This document shows, piece after piece, positions 36,346 through 45,189 of a stretch of DNA of 64,000 bases. The notes under the pieces are model-generated. The model did not search any database. It worked only from the letters and a program-made list of their open reading frames with translations, and was not told the DNA's origin. A program made the translations under genes and the position numbers. Location of the stretch: the NCBI GenBank assembly GCA_965199815.1, contig CBDATE010000024.1:248001-312000 (forward strand). The letters are read 5' to 3'. Position 1 is the stretch's first letter; every line of letters starts with the position of its first letter. The DNA comes from Azotimanducus sp965199815 (GTDB taxonomy: Bacteria > Pseudomonadota > Gammaproteobacteria > Pseudomonadales > Azotimanducaceae).

Positions 36346-37545
36346 GTGGATTTTTCTTTCAGCGCCGAGGACCGTGCCTTTCAGGCCGAGGTTCACGAGT
36401 GGCTTGAAACCGCCTGGCCACAAGAGCTCAGGGAACGCAGCAAACGCTCTGCACTCAACCGGGTGGCGAAAGATGAACAGGTGCGGTGGCAGCAGGCGCT
36501 GGCTCGCAAAGGCTGGGCAGCACTGAACTGGCCAACGGAACACGGCGGTGCCGGGCTGACACCGACGCAGAACTATTTGCTCGATATGGAATTGGCGCGC
36601 GCGGGTGCGCCCGCCATGCTGCCGTTTGGCGTGACCATGGTGGCACCGGTAATCATGAAGTTCGGTAGCGAAGCACAGAAGCAGCGCTTCCTGCCCGACA
36701 TACTGCACAGTCGCGTATGGTGGTGTCAGGGCTACTCCGAGCCGGGTTCGGGCTCCGATCTGGCATCGCTCGCCACTCAAGCCGAAGATCAAGGCGATCA
36801 TTATCTGGTGAATGGGGTCAAGACATGGACAACGCTCGCCCAGCATGCAGATTGGATCTTCTGTCTTGTGCGCACTTCGAAGGAAGACCGCAAACAGCTC
36901 GGCATCTCTTTCCTGCTCATCGATATGAAATCTCCCGGGGTGACGGTCAAGCCAATCATCACCCTCGACCAGCCGATTGAAGGCTTGCAGGAAATCAATA
37001 CTGTGTATCTGGAAGATGTGAAGGTTCCGAAGGAGAATCTGGTTGGTGAAGAAGGGCAGGGCTGGACCTGCGCCAAGTATCTGCTCGAATTCGAGCGTGG
37101 CAACGCCTATTCACACCGGCTCAAGGCATCTCTGAATCGGTTGAAGGACATTGCCAGTGCCAACGGCAAGGCGCACCTCGAGGCGAGCTTTGCCGAGAAG
37201 ATTGCCGGCACGGAAATCGATGTGCTGGCGCTGGAGTTCACCGAACTGCGTATTCTCGGAGCCTTGTCCACTGGCCAGAATGTCGGGCCCGAGTCATCCT
37301 TGCTGAAGACCCGCGGCACCGAGTTGCAGCAACAGATTTCCGAATTGTGGCTGGAGTTCTCCGGGTATTACGGGCTCGCGCTGGATCGTTCCACACCCTT
37401 TGCGGGTGATAACTTTCAGCCAGCCGGTCCCGACTGGACGAACGGTGTGGCCCAGTCGTACTTCAATTTGCGCAAGGTGTCCATCTACGCTGGCTCCAAC
37501 GAGATTCAACGCAACATCATGGCCAAACTGGTTCTGGGGCTCTGA
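36346..37545 (+). CDS. Acyl-CoA dehydrogenase
   Basis: A 399-residue FAD enzyme that introduces the alpha-beta double bond into an acyl-CoA and hands electrons to ETF, whose genes lie 11 kb downstream. The start is GTG 36346, eight bases after AAGGAG. It has N-terminal helices (DFSFSAEDRAFQAEVHEWL), the FAD-binding YSEPGSGSDLASLATQA, the beta-domain WTTLAQHADW, and the C-terminal VSIYAGSNEIQRNIMAKLVLGL. In typical family members that C-terminal region carries the catalytic or flavin-contact Glu. The substrate is probably a larger or branched acyl-CoA, judging from the SCP-x-type thiolase upstream, but this is inferred. Confidence 0.92.
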   Translation: MDFSFSAEDRAFQAEVHEWLETAWPQELRERSKRSALNRVAKDEQVRWQQALARKGWAALNWPTEHGGAGLTPTQNYLLDMELARAGAPAMLPFGVTMVAPVIMKFGSEAQKQRFLPDILHSRVWWCQGYSEPGSGSDLASLATQAEDQGDHYLVNGVKTWTTLAQHADWIFCLVRTSKEDRKQLGISFLLIDMKSPGVTVKPIITLDQPIEGLQEINTVYLEDVKVPKENLVGEEGQGWTCAKYLLEFERGNAYSHRLKASLNRLKDIASANGKAHLEASFAEKIAGTEIDVLALEFTELRILGALSTGQNVGPESSLLKTRGTELQQQISELWLEFSGYYGLALDRSTPFAGDNFQPAGPDWTNGVAQSYFNLRKVSIYAGSNEIQRNIMAKLVLGL

Positions 37546-37587
37546 GGTTCTCGCCCCCGGATCAGTCATCCTGAAGCCAGGCACGAC

Positions 37588-39093
37588 ATGAGTGGTACCG
37601 CAGACGAGCTCTGTGCTGGCCACCGGCGAGTCAGCCGATTACCCTTTGTCTGGTCGAAGCGTCACGGCGTGACGCTTGACGCAGATGCCCGTGAAATCCT
37701 CTATCTGCAGGGGGCACAAGCGAGCGCACTTGCCGAAGCGGCGCGCCTCTCCGGAGACGGGCTTGCCTGGCGGGTTCTCGATGAGGATGCCTTCGCAGAG
37801 GCCTTGTCCGGCATCTATGAACGCGATGCCAGCGAAGCGCAGCAAATCGCTGAAGATGCAGGCGAATCAATCATGCTCGAAAACCTGGTCGATGCGCTGC
37901 CGAGCGCCGGAGACCTGCTCGAACAGGAGGACGATGCGCCCATTATCCGCCTCATCAACGCCATCCTGACCGAAGCCCTGCGTCGCCATGCCAGCGATAT
38001 CCATGTCGAAACCTTTGAACAGAACCTCGTGGTGCGCCTGCGGGTTGACGGCCAGCTTCGTGAAGTACTGCGCCCCAGGCGCCATCTGGCACCATTACTC
38101 GTGTCGCGCATCAAGGTGATGGCCGAGCTTGACATCGCCGAGAAGCGGGTGCCTCAGGATGGGCGCATTTCCCTGCGTGTCGCAGGTCGGGAAATTGATG
38201 TGCGCGTGTCCACCATTCCCACTGCCGAGGGCGAACGAGTGGTGTTGCGTCTGCTCGAAAAACAGGGCGCACGACTCATGCTGCCGAGCCTCGGTATGGC
38301 AGCGCACGAATTGCAGCGATTACGCGGGCTCATTCGCCGCCCGCACGGAATCCTGCTCGTTACCGGCCCGACCGGTTCAGGTAAAACCACCACGCTCTAC
38401 GCAAGCCTGTCGGAAGTCGATACCGCCAGTCTCAACGTGCTGACCGTCGAGGACCCGATTGAATATCAACTCGACGGTATCGGCCAAACTCAGGTTAACC
38501 TCAAGGCAAACCTGACTTTTTCCGTGGGCTTGCGGGCGATTCTCAGGCAGGATCCGGATGTCATCATGGTGGGCGAAATTCGCGATACGGAAACCGCCGA
38601 CATCGCCATTCGCGCCAGTCTGACCGGCCATCTGGTGCTCTCGACGCTGCACACCAACACCGCCATAGGCGCGGTCACGCGCCTGATCGACATGGATATA
38701 GCTCCCTGGTTGCTGGCTTCGAGCCTCAATGGCGTGATGGCGCAGCGGCTGGTGCGCACACTGTGTAGCGAATGCAAGGTGGCTGCCCCGCCGGAAGCGC
38801 GTGAACGCGAATTCTTGCGCTCGTTCGGAGACTCTTCCCGAGCATGCGATGTCTGGCGGCCGGTTGGCTGCGAAGCCTGTGCAGGGGAGGGCTACCGCGG
38901 ACGCACCGGCCTGTACGAACTGATTGAATTCGACGAGACGCTGCGCTCGCTCATCCATGATCAGGCTCCGGAAGCTGCGCTGGAAGCGGCGGCGCGAGCC
39001 AGGGGCCCGTCAATTCGCGAGGATGCCTGCGCCAAGGTTCGCTCGGGCGTGACCAGCGTGGATGAAGCGCTGCGCGTGACGGCAGAAATCTGA
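37588..39093 (+). CDS. gspE: Type II secretion ATPase GspE
   Basis: Cytoplasmic ATPase that drives pseudopilus assembly. 501 residues from ATG 37588. N1E-like N-terminal domain, then ASDIHVETFE, Walker A GPTGSGKTT at about residue 259, ILRQDPDVIMVGEIRD, TLHTNTAIGAVTRL, and the zinc tetracysteine CSEC...CEACAGEGYRGRTG. The immediately following gspFGHIJKLM marks it as GspE rather than a second PilB. It starts 43 bases after the acyl-CoA dehydrogenase. Confidence 0.95.
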   Translation: MSGTADELCAGHRRVSRLPFVWSKRHGVTLDADAREILYLQGAQASALAEAARLSGDGLAWRVLDEDAFAEALSGIYERDASEAQQIAEDAGESIMLENLVDALPSAGDLLEQEDDAPIIRLINAILTEALRRHASDIHVETFEQNLVVRLRVDGQLREVLRPRRHLAPLLVSRIKVMAELDIAEKRVPQDGRISLRVAGREIDVRVSTIPTAEGERVVLRLLEKQGARLMLPSLGMAAHELQRLRGLIRRPHGILLVTGPTGSGKTTTLYASLSEVDTASLNVLTVEDPIEYQLDGIGQTQVNLKANLTFSVGLRAILRQDPDVIMVGEIRDTETADIAIRASLTGHLVLSTLHTNTAIGAVTRLIDMDIAPWLLASSLNGVMAQRLVRTLCSECKVAAPPEAREREFLRSFGDSSRACDVWRPVGCEACAGEGYRGRTGLYELIEFDETLRSLIHDQAPEAALEAAARARGPSIREDACAKVRSGVTSVDEALRVTAEI

Positions 39094-39102
39094 TCCGCGC
39101 GC

Positions 39103-40320
39103 ATGGCCATCTTCAGCTATCAGGCTGTTGACCCGAGCGGGCGCAAGAAGAAGGGCAGCCTGCAGGCGGATTCTCCGCGTCAGGTTCGTCAATTGCTGCG
39201 CGACCAGGGGTTTGTGCCTCTGGATGTCGCCCGCTCGCAGGCGCGAGGCACAGCCAATGCCCCGCGTTTTGTCAATGTCTTGTCGCGCCTGTCGTCGCTG
39301 GAGCTGGCGCTCACGACGCGGCAGCTGGCCACTCTCGTGGGGGCAGGCTTGCCCGTGGAGGAAGCGCTGCTGGCGACGGCGCAACAAGCGGAAAGAAGCC
39401 GTGCACGGCAACTGTTTCTCATGGTACGTGCCAGAGTGCTCGAGGGGCGTTCGCTCGCGCAGGCGCTGGCTGAACATCCGCACTCCTTCGAGGGCATCTA
39501 TGTATCCGCCATCGAGGCTGGCGAGCGCGCCGGGTACCTGCCGGGGATACTGAGCAGCCTGGCCGCCTATACCGAAGGGCGTCACCGATCGATACAGAAC
39601 CTCGGTATGGCGATGATCTATCCCGTATTGCTCTTTGTGCTGTCGCTCGCGGTTATCGCGGGCCTGCTTGGCTATGTGGTGCCCGACATGGTCGCGGTGT
39701 TTGATCGTACCGAGCAGGCGTTGCCGCTGATTACCCGGGTACTTATCGCCGCGAGCGATCTGGTGCGTGACTATGGCCTTCCTGCGTTAATCCTGCTGGC
39801 GCTCATTGGTCTCGTGCTGCGTTTTTCCATGCGCAACAAGGGGGTGCGTCTCAAGGTCGATGAATTCGTGCTGCGCCTGCCGCTCATCCGGCGTGTTTCG
39901 CGCGGGCTGCACACCAGCCGTTACGCTGGTACGCTCGGTGTGCTGACCTCGAGCGGTGTGCCTCTGGCGGAGGCCATGTCCATTGCCGCCGCGGTGGTGA
40001 AGAATCAGGCCATGCAGTCGGGGCTCGAGGAGGCGACCCGGCGCGTCACCGAAGGTGCGAGTTTTGCCGGTGCTCTTCGGGAGGTGCCACACCTGCCGCC
40101 AATCATGGTGCATATGGCGGCCAGCGGAGAAAAAAGCGGTGAACTCGATAGCATGCTGGTGCGCCTCGCCGACTACCAGCGCGAAGAATTCGAGCGCGTC
40201 ACCGGTACGCTCATTCGCCTCTTCGAACCCGCCATGCTACTGCTGATGGGGGGGCTTGTGCTTTTGATTGTGCTCGCCATACTGCTTCCCATCACCCAGA
40301 TGAACCAATTTCTGATATGA
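39103..40320 (+). CDS. gspF: Type II secretion platform protein GspF
   Basis: 405-residue polytopic inner-membrane protein. The N terminus (FSYQAVDPSGRKKKGSLQADSPRQVRQLLRDQG) is characteristic of GspF. Two homologous domains (LATLVGAGLPVEEALLA and LGVLTSSGVPLAEAMSIAAAVV) alternate with hydrophobic segments (YPVLLFVLSLAVIAGLLGYVVP; LLLMGGLVLLIVLAILLPI). It starts nine bases after gspE and overlaps gspG by ATGA. The ending LPITQMNQFL is typical of the family. Confidence 0.95.
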   Translation: MAIFSYQAVDPSGRKKKGSLQADSPRQVRQLLRDQGFVPLDVARSQARGTANAPRFVNVLSRLSSLELALTTRQLATLVGAGLPVEEALLATAQQAERSRARQLFLMVRARVLEGRSLAQALAEHPHSFEGIYVSAIEAGERAGYLPGILSSLAAYTEGRHRSIQNLGMAMIYPVLLFVLSLAVIAGLLGYVVPDMVAVFDRTEQALPLITRVLIAASDLVRDYGLPALILLALIGLVLRFSMRNKGVRLKVDEFVLRLPLIRRVSRGLHTSRYAGTLGVLTSSGVPLAEAMSIAAAVVKNQAMQSGLEEATRRVTEGASFAGALREVPHLPPIMVHMAASGEKSGELDSMLVRLADYQREEFERVTGTLIRLFEPAMLLLMGGLVLLIVLAILLPITQMNQFLI

Positions 40321-40769
40321 GTACGCGCATGACTCGGCAAGTTTCAGCATCCCGCCACCGCCAGCAGGCATTCACCCTGATTGAAATCCTCCTCGTGGTG
40401 GTGATCATCGGCATCTTTGCCGTGCTCATCGTGCCGAATCTGGTCGGGCGAGACGATCAGGCGCGCGTGGTGGCCGCGAAGACAGATTTGCAATCCATCG
40501 CCAATTCGCTGCATCTGTACAAACTGGACAACTATCGCTACCCGTCAACGACGCAGGGTCTGGAGGCGCTGGTGAGCAAGCCGCAAAGCTACCCGGAGCC
40601 ACCCAACTATCCGTCGGCCGGCTATCTCAAGAAGCTTCCGCAAGACCCCTGGGGCAGCCCCTACAGATACAACGCGAGCGGGGGCACCTTCGAAATCTCG
40701 TCGCTGGGAGCGGACGGTGCACCTGGCGGCGAGGGCCATGATGCCGACATTCATTATCAGGACCTGTGA
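40317..40769 (+). CDS. gspG: Major pseudopilin GspG
   Basis: 150-residue main pseudopilin of the type II system. The prepilin N terminus is FTLIEILLVVVIIGIFAVLIVP, with the conserved Glu5. The globular domain has YKLDNYRYPSTTQGLEALV, YLKKLPQDPWGSPY and SLGADGAPGGEGHDADI, where a calcium site lies in known GspG structures. Unusually, the residue before the cleavage point is Ala (RHRQQA/F) instead of the near-universal Gly. It overlaps gspF by four bases. Confidence 0.95.
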   Translation: MSTRMTRQVSASRHRQQAFTLIEILLVVVIIGIFAVLIVPNLVGRDDQARVVAAKTDLQSIANSLHLYKLDNYRYPSTTQGLEALVSKPQSYPEPPNYPSAGYLKKLPQDPWGSPYRYNASGGTFEISSLGADGAPGGEGHDADIHYQDL

Positions 40770-41283
40770 TCGCTCGGCTGCAGGCGCAGGCTGTCCGCGA
40801 TTGAAGGCGGGGTTTACCCTGCTCGAGCTGCTGATCGTCATGGTCGTGCTCGCCGTGCTGACTGCACTTGTCATCCCCAACCTCGGCACCGACCGACACC
40901 TGCAAGTGCAGACGGAAGCTGAGCGACTGATGCGGGTGGTGGAGTCCGGGCGCATCGCCGCGGTCAGTGAGAATCGTCAGTATGGCCTCGGAATCAGCGA
41001 ACACGGCTATGTCTTGCGACGCTTCAATGCACAGCGGAGACGCTGGCAAGCCCATGCTTCCGGGCCGCTTGCAGAGCATCAGTTACCGCCATACATGCAG
41101 CTCTCACTGGTGGTGGAATCTCGCTCCGTGGCGCCATTCGAGCAGGGCGCATCGCCTCCGGTTGTGTTCTGGTCGAGCGGAGAAGTAACACCTTTTTCCG
41201 TGCAGATTGGCTCCTCACTGGAGGCCAGAGCGTGTCGTGTCAGTAGCGACGGCTTTGAACGCACTCGATACGAATGCGCATAG
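40738..41283 (+). CDS. gspH: Minor pseudopilin GspH
   Basis: A pseudopilin with the cleavage region LKAG/FTLLELLIVMVVLAVLTALVIPNL and the helix-plus-beta globular domain of GspH (ERLMRVVESGRIAAVSENRQYGL; PPVVFWSSGEVTPFSVQI). The start is unclear: ATG 40738 gives a long leader and overlaps gspG by 32 bases, whereas TTG 40801 would give the short leader MKAG. It overlaps gspI by ten bases. Confidence 0.88.
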   Translation: MMPTFIIRTCDRSAAGAGCPRLKAGFTLLELLIVMVVLAVLTALVIPNLGTDRHLQVQTEAERLMRVVESGRIAAVSENRQYGLGISEHGYVLRRFNAQRRRWQAHASGPLAEHQLPPYMQLSLVVESRSVAPFEQGASPPVVFWSSGEVTPFSVQIGSSLEARACRVSSDGFERTRYECA

Positions 41284-41657
41284 TCTCCGGGTTCACGCTC
41301 ATCGAGCTGCTGGTGTCGCTGCTGGTGCTCGCGGTCGCCATGAGCATGTTCGGCAATGCCGCCAGCAGTAGCTTGCGCGCGCTCGAACGCATGGAGGCGA
41401 GCAGCGTGGCGGGCTGGGTGGCGGCCAACGAACTGGCCACCATGCGGTTGCACAGCCAGGTGCGCCGGGAACCCGTCAGCACGGGCCTGCGGCACAGCGT
41501 GACGCGCATGGCCGGACGCGCCTGGGAAGTGCACAGCACCATACGACCGACGAGTCATCCATGGCTGAGGCGAGTGGAGGTGCGGGTCAGGCCAGCAGAC
41601 TCGACGCGTCCTGATGAGGGGCCTCTGGTGCTGGTCGGGTATCTGGGCCGGTATTAG
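41274..41657 (+). CDS. gspI: Minor pseudopilin GspI
   Basis: 127 residues with an unusually short leader, MRIVSG/FTLIELLVSLLVLAVAMSMFG. The GspI-type core follows, AGWVAANELATMRLHS (usual W-V-A-x-N in the family) and RRVEVRVRP. In known systems GspI forms the tip complex with GspJ and GspK, whose genes come next. It overlaps gspH by ten bases. Confidence 0.92.
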   Translation: MRIVSGFTLIELLVSLLVLAVAMSMFGNAASSSLRALERMEASSVAGWVAANELATMRLHSQVRREPVSTGLRHSVTRMAGRAWEVHSTIRPTSHPWLRRVEVRVRPADSTRPDEGPLVLVGYLGRY

Positions 41658-41680
41658 GCGATTCGGGCAGGAATCTGAAG

Positions 41681-42382
41681 ATGTGTATTCGTCAGCCGTC
41701 CGGCTTTACCCTGCTGGAAATGCTCATCGCCCTGGCCATTTTCAGCGTGGTTTCCATGGCAGCGGGTAGCCTGCTCTTTCAGGCTATCGAAGCCCAGAGC
41801 GTGACGACGCGTTTCGGTGACCGCCTGCTCGATCTGGAGAGAGGCTTGCATCGACTGAGCCAGGACCTGGCGCAATACGTTGCAAAACCGGTTCGTGATG
41901 AGTTTGGTGACTCCTCGCCAGCCATGCTGCTCGCTCCCGGCAGTCTCGAACTGACGCGCCGGGGTTGGGCGAATCCGGCAGGTCATCGGCGCAGTGAATT
42001 GCAGCGAGTGCGGTATTGGGTCGAGGAGGGCGCACTGCACAGGGGCTATTGGGATGTGCTTGACCGCGCCCCGGATTCTCCCATGAGACACCAGACCATC
42101 CTTGAACATGTCGCCTGGATTGATTTCCAGCCCATCACTGCGGCACATATCTTGCGTGGTGATGGGATGACCCTGGCCGAACAGCAATATGAGCCGCCTG
42201 TCGCGCTGCGTGTACTGCTTGAAGTGGATGGTTACGGTGAAATAATGCGCATCATGGATCTGCCGGGGGAGATGCAGAACCTCTCCGCATCTGACAGCAA
42301 TGAGCTCGATGATTCCGGTGCTCCGGACGCAGGCGCAGCAGAAGAGGCAGAAGATGTGTCGGCGGGGGAGGGGGGGTCATGA
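41681..42382 (+). CDS. gspJ: Minor pseudopilin GspJ
   Basis: 233 residues, leader MCIRQPSG followed by FTLLEMLIALAIFSVVSMAAGSLL. The core has RLLDLERGLHRLSQDLAQYV and RVRYWVEEGALHRGYWDVLDR, as in GspJ. An acidic, Ala/Glu-rich tail of ~35 residues (DSGAPDAGAAEEAEDV) extends beyond the usual end. It overlaps gspK by four bases. Confidence 0.93.
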   Translation: MCIRQPSGFTLLEMLIALAIFSVVSMAAGSLLFQAIEAQSVTTRFGDRLLDLERGLHRLSQDLAQYVAKPVRDEFGDSSPAMLLAPGSLELTRRGWANPAGHRRSELQRVRYWVEEGALHRGYWDVLDRAPDSPMRHQTILEHVAWIDFQPITAAHILRGDGMTLAEQQYEPPVALRVLLEVDGYGEIMRIMDLPGEMQNLSASDSNELDDSGAPDAGAAEEAEDVSAGEGGS

Positions 42383-43278
42383 GTCGTCTGGCGAAAGACC
42401 GCGGCGTGGTGCTCATCAGCATCCTCACGGTGACCGCGGTGATTGCAGCGATTGCCTGGCAGATGATGTCGCGTCAGGCGCTGCTGGTCGAAGGCATGGG
42501 GGCGGCGAAGTTCGCCCTGCAAGCGCGTGAATACCTGCTCGGGGCAGAACAGTATGCAAGACAGCTTCTGGTGCAGGACTGGCAGGATACAGAGTCGAGA
42601 AGCTTCGATTCCGAGGCAGAAAGCTGGGCGGCCACCAACCCGCCTTTCCCGGTGCCCGGAGGCACCATCAACATGCGCGTCGAGGATTTGCAGTCACGAT
42701 TCAATCTCAATGCGGTTGCCACACATCCCGAGCATTTTCAGTCCATCCTCGGGTTCCTGAAAATACCTTCCGGGGTTGCCTCGGAGTGGCTTGACTGGAC
42801 CGATGAAGACCTCGAGTCAGGAACCCCCGGGGCGGAAGATCCGGAGCTGCTGCTACAGGTGCCGCCACTGCGCAGCGCCAATGCGCCCGCAGTGCACAAG
42901 ACTGAACTGCGTATCATGCCTTCAATGAACGATGCGCACTCGTATGACGAGCTTGAGCCACTCGTCGTGGCGCTGCCCTCGGCTACGCTTGCAATCAATA
43001 TCAATACCGTGGGGTCCAAACTGTTGCAGGCGCTTGGCGTGGAGCCCTCGGTGGCGGAGTTCTTCACTGCGGGCAAACGCGAGATTACGCACCTCGAAGA
43101 AGTAACCGCCTTCGAGGCGGGTGGGGCGGATACACTCTTCGTGGTCACGAGCAGCTATTTCAGCCTGTGGGCGGAAGTGGCAATAGGCGGGCAGCGAGCG
43201 CGTATCGAGTCCTGGCTGTATCGCAATCCGAATGATGGCAGTGTGCAGCTCATAGCGCGCAGCCTGGAGGGTGTCTGA
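42379..43278 (+). CDS. gspK: Minor pseudopilin GspK
   Basis: 299 residues. Like other GspK proteins it lacks Glu5 after the cleavage site (LAKDRG/VVLISILTVTAVIAAIAW), and it has the large insertion domain with LQSRFNLNAV, EWLDWTDEDLESGTPGAED, LRIMPSMNDAHSYDELEPLV and INTVGSKLLQALG. GspK caps the pseudopilus tip. Its start overlaps gspJ by four bases, and its stop overlaps the gspL start by one base. Confidence 0.93.
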   Translation: MSRLAKDRGVVLISILTVTAVIAAIAWQMMSRQALLVEGMGAAKFALQAREYLLGAEQYARQLLVQDWQDTESRSFDSEAESWAATNPPFPVPGGTINMRVEDLQSRFNLNAVATHPEHFQSILGFLKIPSGVASEWLDWTDEDLESGTPGAEDPELLLQVPPLRSANAPAVHKTELRIMPSMNDAHSYDELEPLVVALPSATLAININTVGSKLLQALGVEPSVAEFFTAGKREITHLEEVTAFEAGGADTLFVVTSSYFSLWAEVAIGGQRARIESWLYRNPNDGSVQLIARSLEGV

Positions 43279-44510
43279 TGCTGTACATCTGGTTTGATGC
43301 GCTTGACGGGCTTGGCAGTGAAGCCTTTGCGGCTGCCGAGTGGCGGTGGTGTCGCGTGGCACCCGGTCATCGGGACGAGGGCAGGGCAGATCTCGGGACG
43401 CTTGCCGCCATGCTCTCGGCGCAGCCGGACGATGTCAGCCTGTTGCTCGAAAGCCGCGCCTGCCTGCACCTGCGCCTGAAAGTACCGCCCATGACCGCCC
43501 GCAATCTGACGCAAGCCTTGCCCTATATCGCGGAAGAACAGGTGGCGCAGCCGGTCGAAGCCATGCATTTTGCTATCGGCCAGCGTCAGGTGGAGTACTT
43601 GCAGTGTATGGCGATTTCACGCTTCGTGTTACAGAACCTGTTGCAGCTGCTGGTCAGTCACGGCATTCAGCCGGTCGCGGCCTGTTCGGATGCCTTCCTG
43701 ATGCGCGCGAAGCCGGGTGTCGTAGTGATGTTGCTTGATGGCGACCGGGCGCTTCTGCGTACTCCACAGCTCGCACTCGAATCGCCACGTCGGCATCTTT
43801 CCGTCTATCTGCCGTCGATGATCGAAACCATGGCAGGCCCCGGGGATGCCGGGGTGCAATTGCACATCATGGCAGAAGAAAGTGCAGAAACCACTGATAT
43901 ATATGAAGCTATCGAAAGTATTTCCGGCATCGACAGGGTCGAGAAGCGCTGCATTGGCAGCGCCTTGGCCGAACTCGTGACGGCACCCGCCACGAGCATC
44001 AACCTGCTGACCGGGGATTTTGCTCCGCGCGCCAGGAGACATCGCCACAAGGCATGGAGATTACCGGTCGCGCTCGCAGCCCTGTGGCTTGTGCTGATGG
44101 TCGCTGCCGACCTGGCGATTGGAATTGATACACAGGAACGAAGCCTGGAGCTTCAGGAAGCATCACTCAGGTTGGCACCGGGAGCCCGCAGCCCGGAAGA
44201 TGTTATCAGGCTGGTGCAGCGCGAGCAGGGCGTACGCAGTCAGGCAACCGGTGCGCTCGTCAGCCGTCTGGCAGAGGTTTCGGAAATCGTTTCAAGGGCA
44301 GGGGATGGAGCGGGAGATGGCCTGACATCCCTGACCTATGCGTCCGGAGCGGAACATCTGGATATAGAGGTCAGAGTGGCTGACTACGAATCTCTGGAGG
44401 AATTATCGAACCGGATGCAGGTGGTATTTGTGCAGGTTGACATGCTCGGTGCCACGCAGGAAGCAGGCCATGTGCGTGCCCGGCTCAGGTTGCACGGAGT
44501 CACACCATGA
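43278..44510 (+). CDS. gspL: Type II secretion inner-membrane protein GspL
   Basis: 410-residue bitopic protein that recruits GspE to the membrane. Residues ~1-255 form the actin-like cytoplasmic domain (RACLHLRLKVPPMTARNLTQALPYIAEEQV, MLLDGDRALLRTP). A single transmembrane helix (LPVALAALWLVLMVAADLAI) follows, then a periplasmic ferredoxin-like domain (GLTSLTYASGAEHLDIEVRV). It overlaps gspK by one base and gspM by four. Confidence 0.92.
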   Translation: MLYIWFDALDGLGSEAFAAAEWRWCRVAPGHRDEGRADLGTLAAMLSAQPDDVSLLLESRACLHLRLKVPPMTARNLTQALPYIAEEQVAQPVEAMHFAIGQRQVEYLQCMAISRFVLQNLLQLLVSHGIQPVAACSDAFLMRAKPGVVVMLLDGDRALLRTPQLALESPRRHLSVYLPSMIETMAGPGDAGVQLHIMAEESAETTDIYEAIESISGIDRVEKRCIGSALAELVTAPATSINLLTGDFAPRARRHRHKAWRLPVALAALWLVLMVAADLAIGIDTQERSLELQEASLRLAPGARSPEDVIRLVQREQGVRSQATGALVSRLAEVSEIVSRAGDGAGDGLTSLTYASGAEHLDIEVRVADYESLEELSNRMQVVFVQVDMLGATQEAGHVRARLRLHGVTP

Positions 44511-45004
44511 AAACTCTGGTTGGCCGGGCGATGGCTGTCGGCGCCGGGTGGCGTGTTTCGCTGGCTGTCCGCTCCTGGTGGTTGCAACGCTCCGGCAGCG
44601 AGCGAATACTGCTTGCATCGATATTGTCGCTGCTCGGCATCTGGGGCCTCTGGGCCGCGCTGCTGGCCCCCTCGAGTGACTGGCGGTTCGCGCAGGAACG
44701 CGACGCAAGCGCCTGGGAAAGGCGACTGGAATGGCTTGAAATGCACCCGCGACAGGCGCTGCCAGGCGAGTTGCGCCCGAGTCTTCTCACTGCTTCGGTG
44801 GGCGATTGCGAGTTGCAGTTCCTGCGCCTCAATCAGGACGATACCAGCATTCAGGTGACCTTGCAGGAGCAGTCATTTGCTTGCGTACTTGACTGGTTGA
44901 TGCAGGTGGAAGGCGACCATGGCATCGAGGTGGATCAGCTGCGCCTGCAGGCCGGCCAGTGGCCCGGCAGCGTGAATGGGACGCTGCGCTTCAGGGCAAG
45001 TTGA
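44507..45004 (+). CDS. gspM: Type II secretion inner-membrane protein GspM
   Basis: 165-residue partner of GspL. One transmembrane helix near the N terminus (ILLASILSLLGIWGLWAALLAP) is preceded by a cytoplasmic part with WWLQRSGSERILL, and followed by a small periplasmic domain that ends with VDQLRLQAGQWPGSVNGTLRF, typical of GspM. It closes the cluster. No gspN, gspC or gspD is seen, so the secretin and its coupling protein must be encoded elsewhere. Confidence 0.9.
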   Translation: MKTLVGRAMAVGAGWRVSLAVRSWWLQRSGSERILLASILSLLGIWGLWAALLAPSSDWRFAQERDASAWERRLEWLEMHPRQALPGELRPSLLTASVGDCELQFLRLNQDDTSIQVTLQEQSFACVLDWLMQVEGDHGIEVDQLRLQAGQWPGSVNGTLRFRAS

Positions 45005-45040
45005 GGGTTTGAACTCGGGCGGCGCTATTCACCCCTTAGC

Positions 45041-45189
45041 ATGTTCTGATCAAGTCCATCCGTGGACTTGATCAGATTCGCAAATCAGAAGTGCGCTTCT
45101 GATTTGCTCGCAGATTCAATGCCTTACGGCACTGAATCTGGCGGCACATCCGTGTGCCGCACGGGAAACTCTGTTATTCAGAGTTTCCC
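45041..45189 (-). repeat. Multi-hairpin array, copy B
   Basis: Five consecutive hairpins, read on the minus strand as H0 45189-45163 (gggaaactctg, loop AATAA), H1 45160-45141 (gcggcaca, loop CGGA), H2 45140-45111 (13-bp stem with a G-T pair, loop GTAA), H3 45107-45080 (12-bp stem, loop CGCA) and H4 45075-45046 (13-bp stem, loop CGGA). They end in GATCAGAACAT. Order and boundaries match copies A and C. In this sense the array is the 3' end of the HAD-like gene, whose stop codon is in H0. gspM converges from the other side. No T-run follows. Confidence 0.95.

Noticed and set aside
45041..45189. The hairpin arrays as CRISPR
   Set aside because: There is no regular repeat-spacer spacing, each hairpin is different, and no cas gene is in the window.
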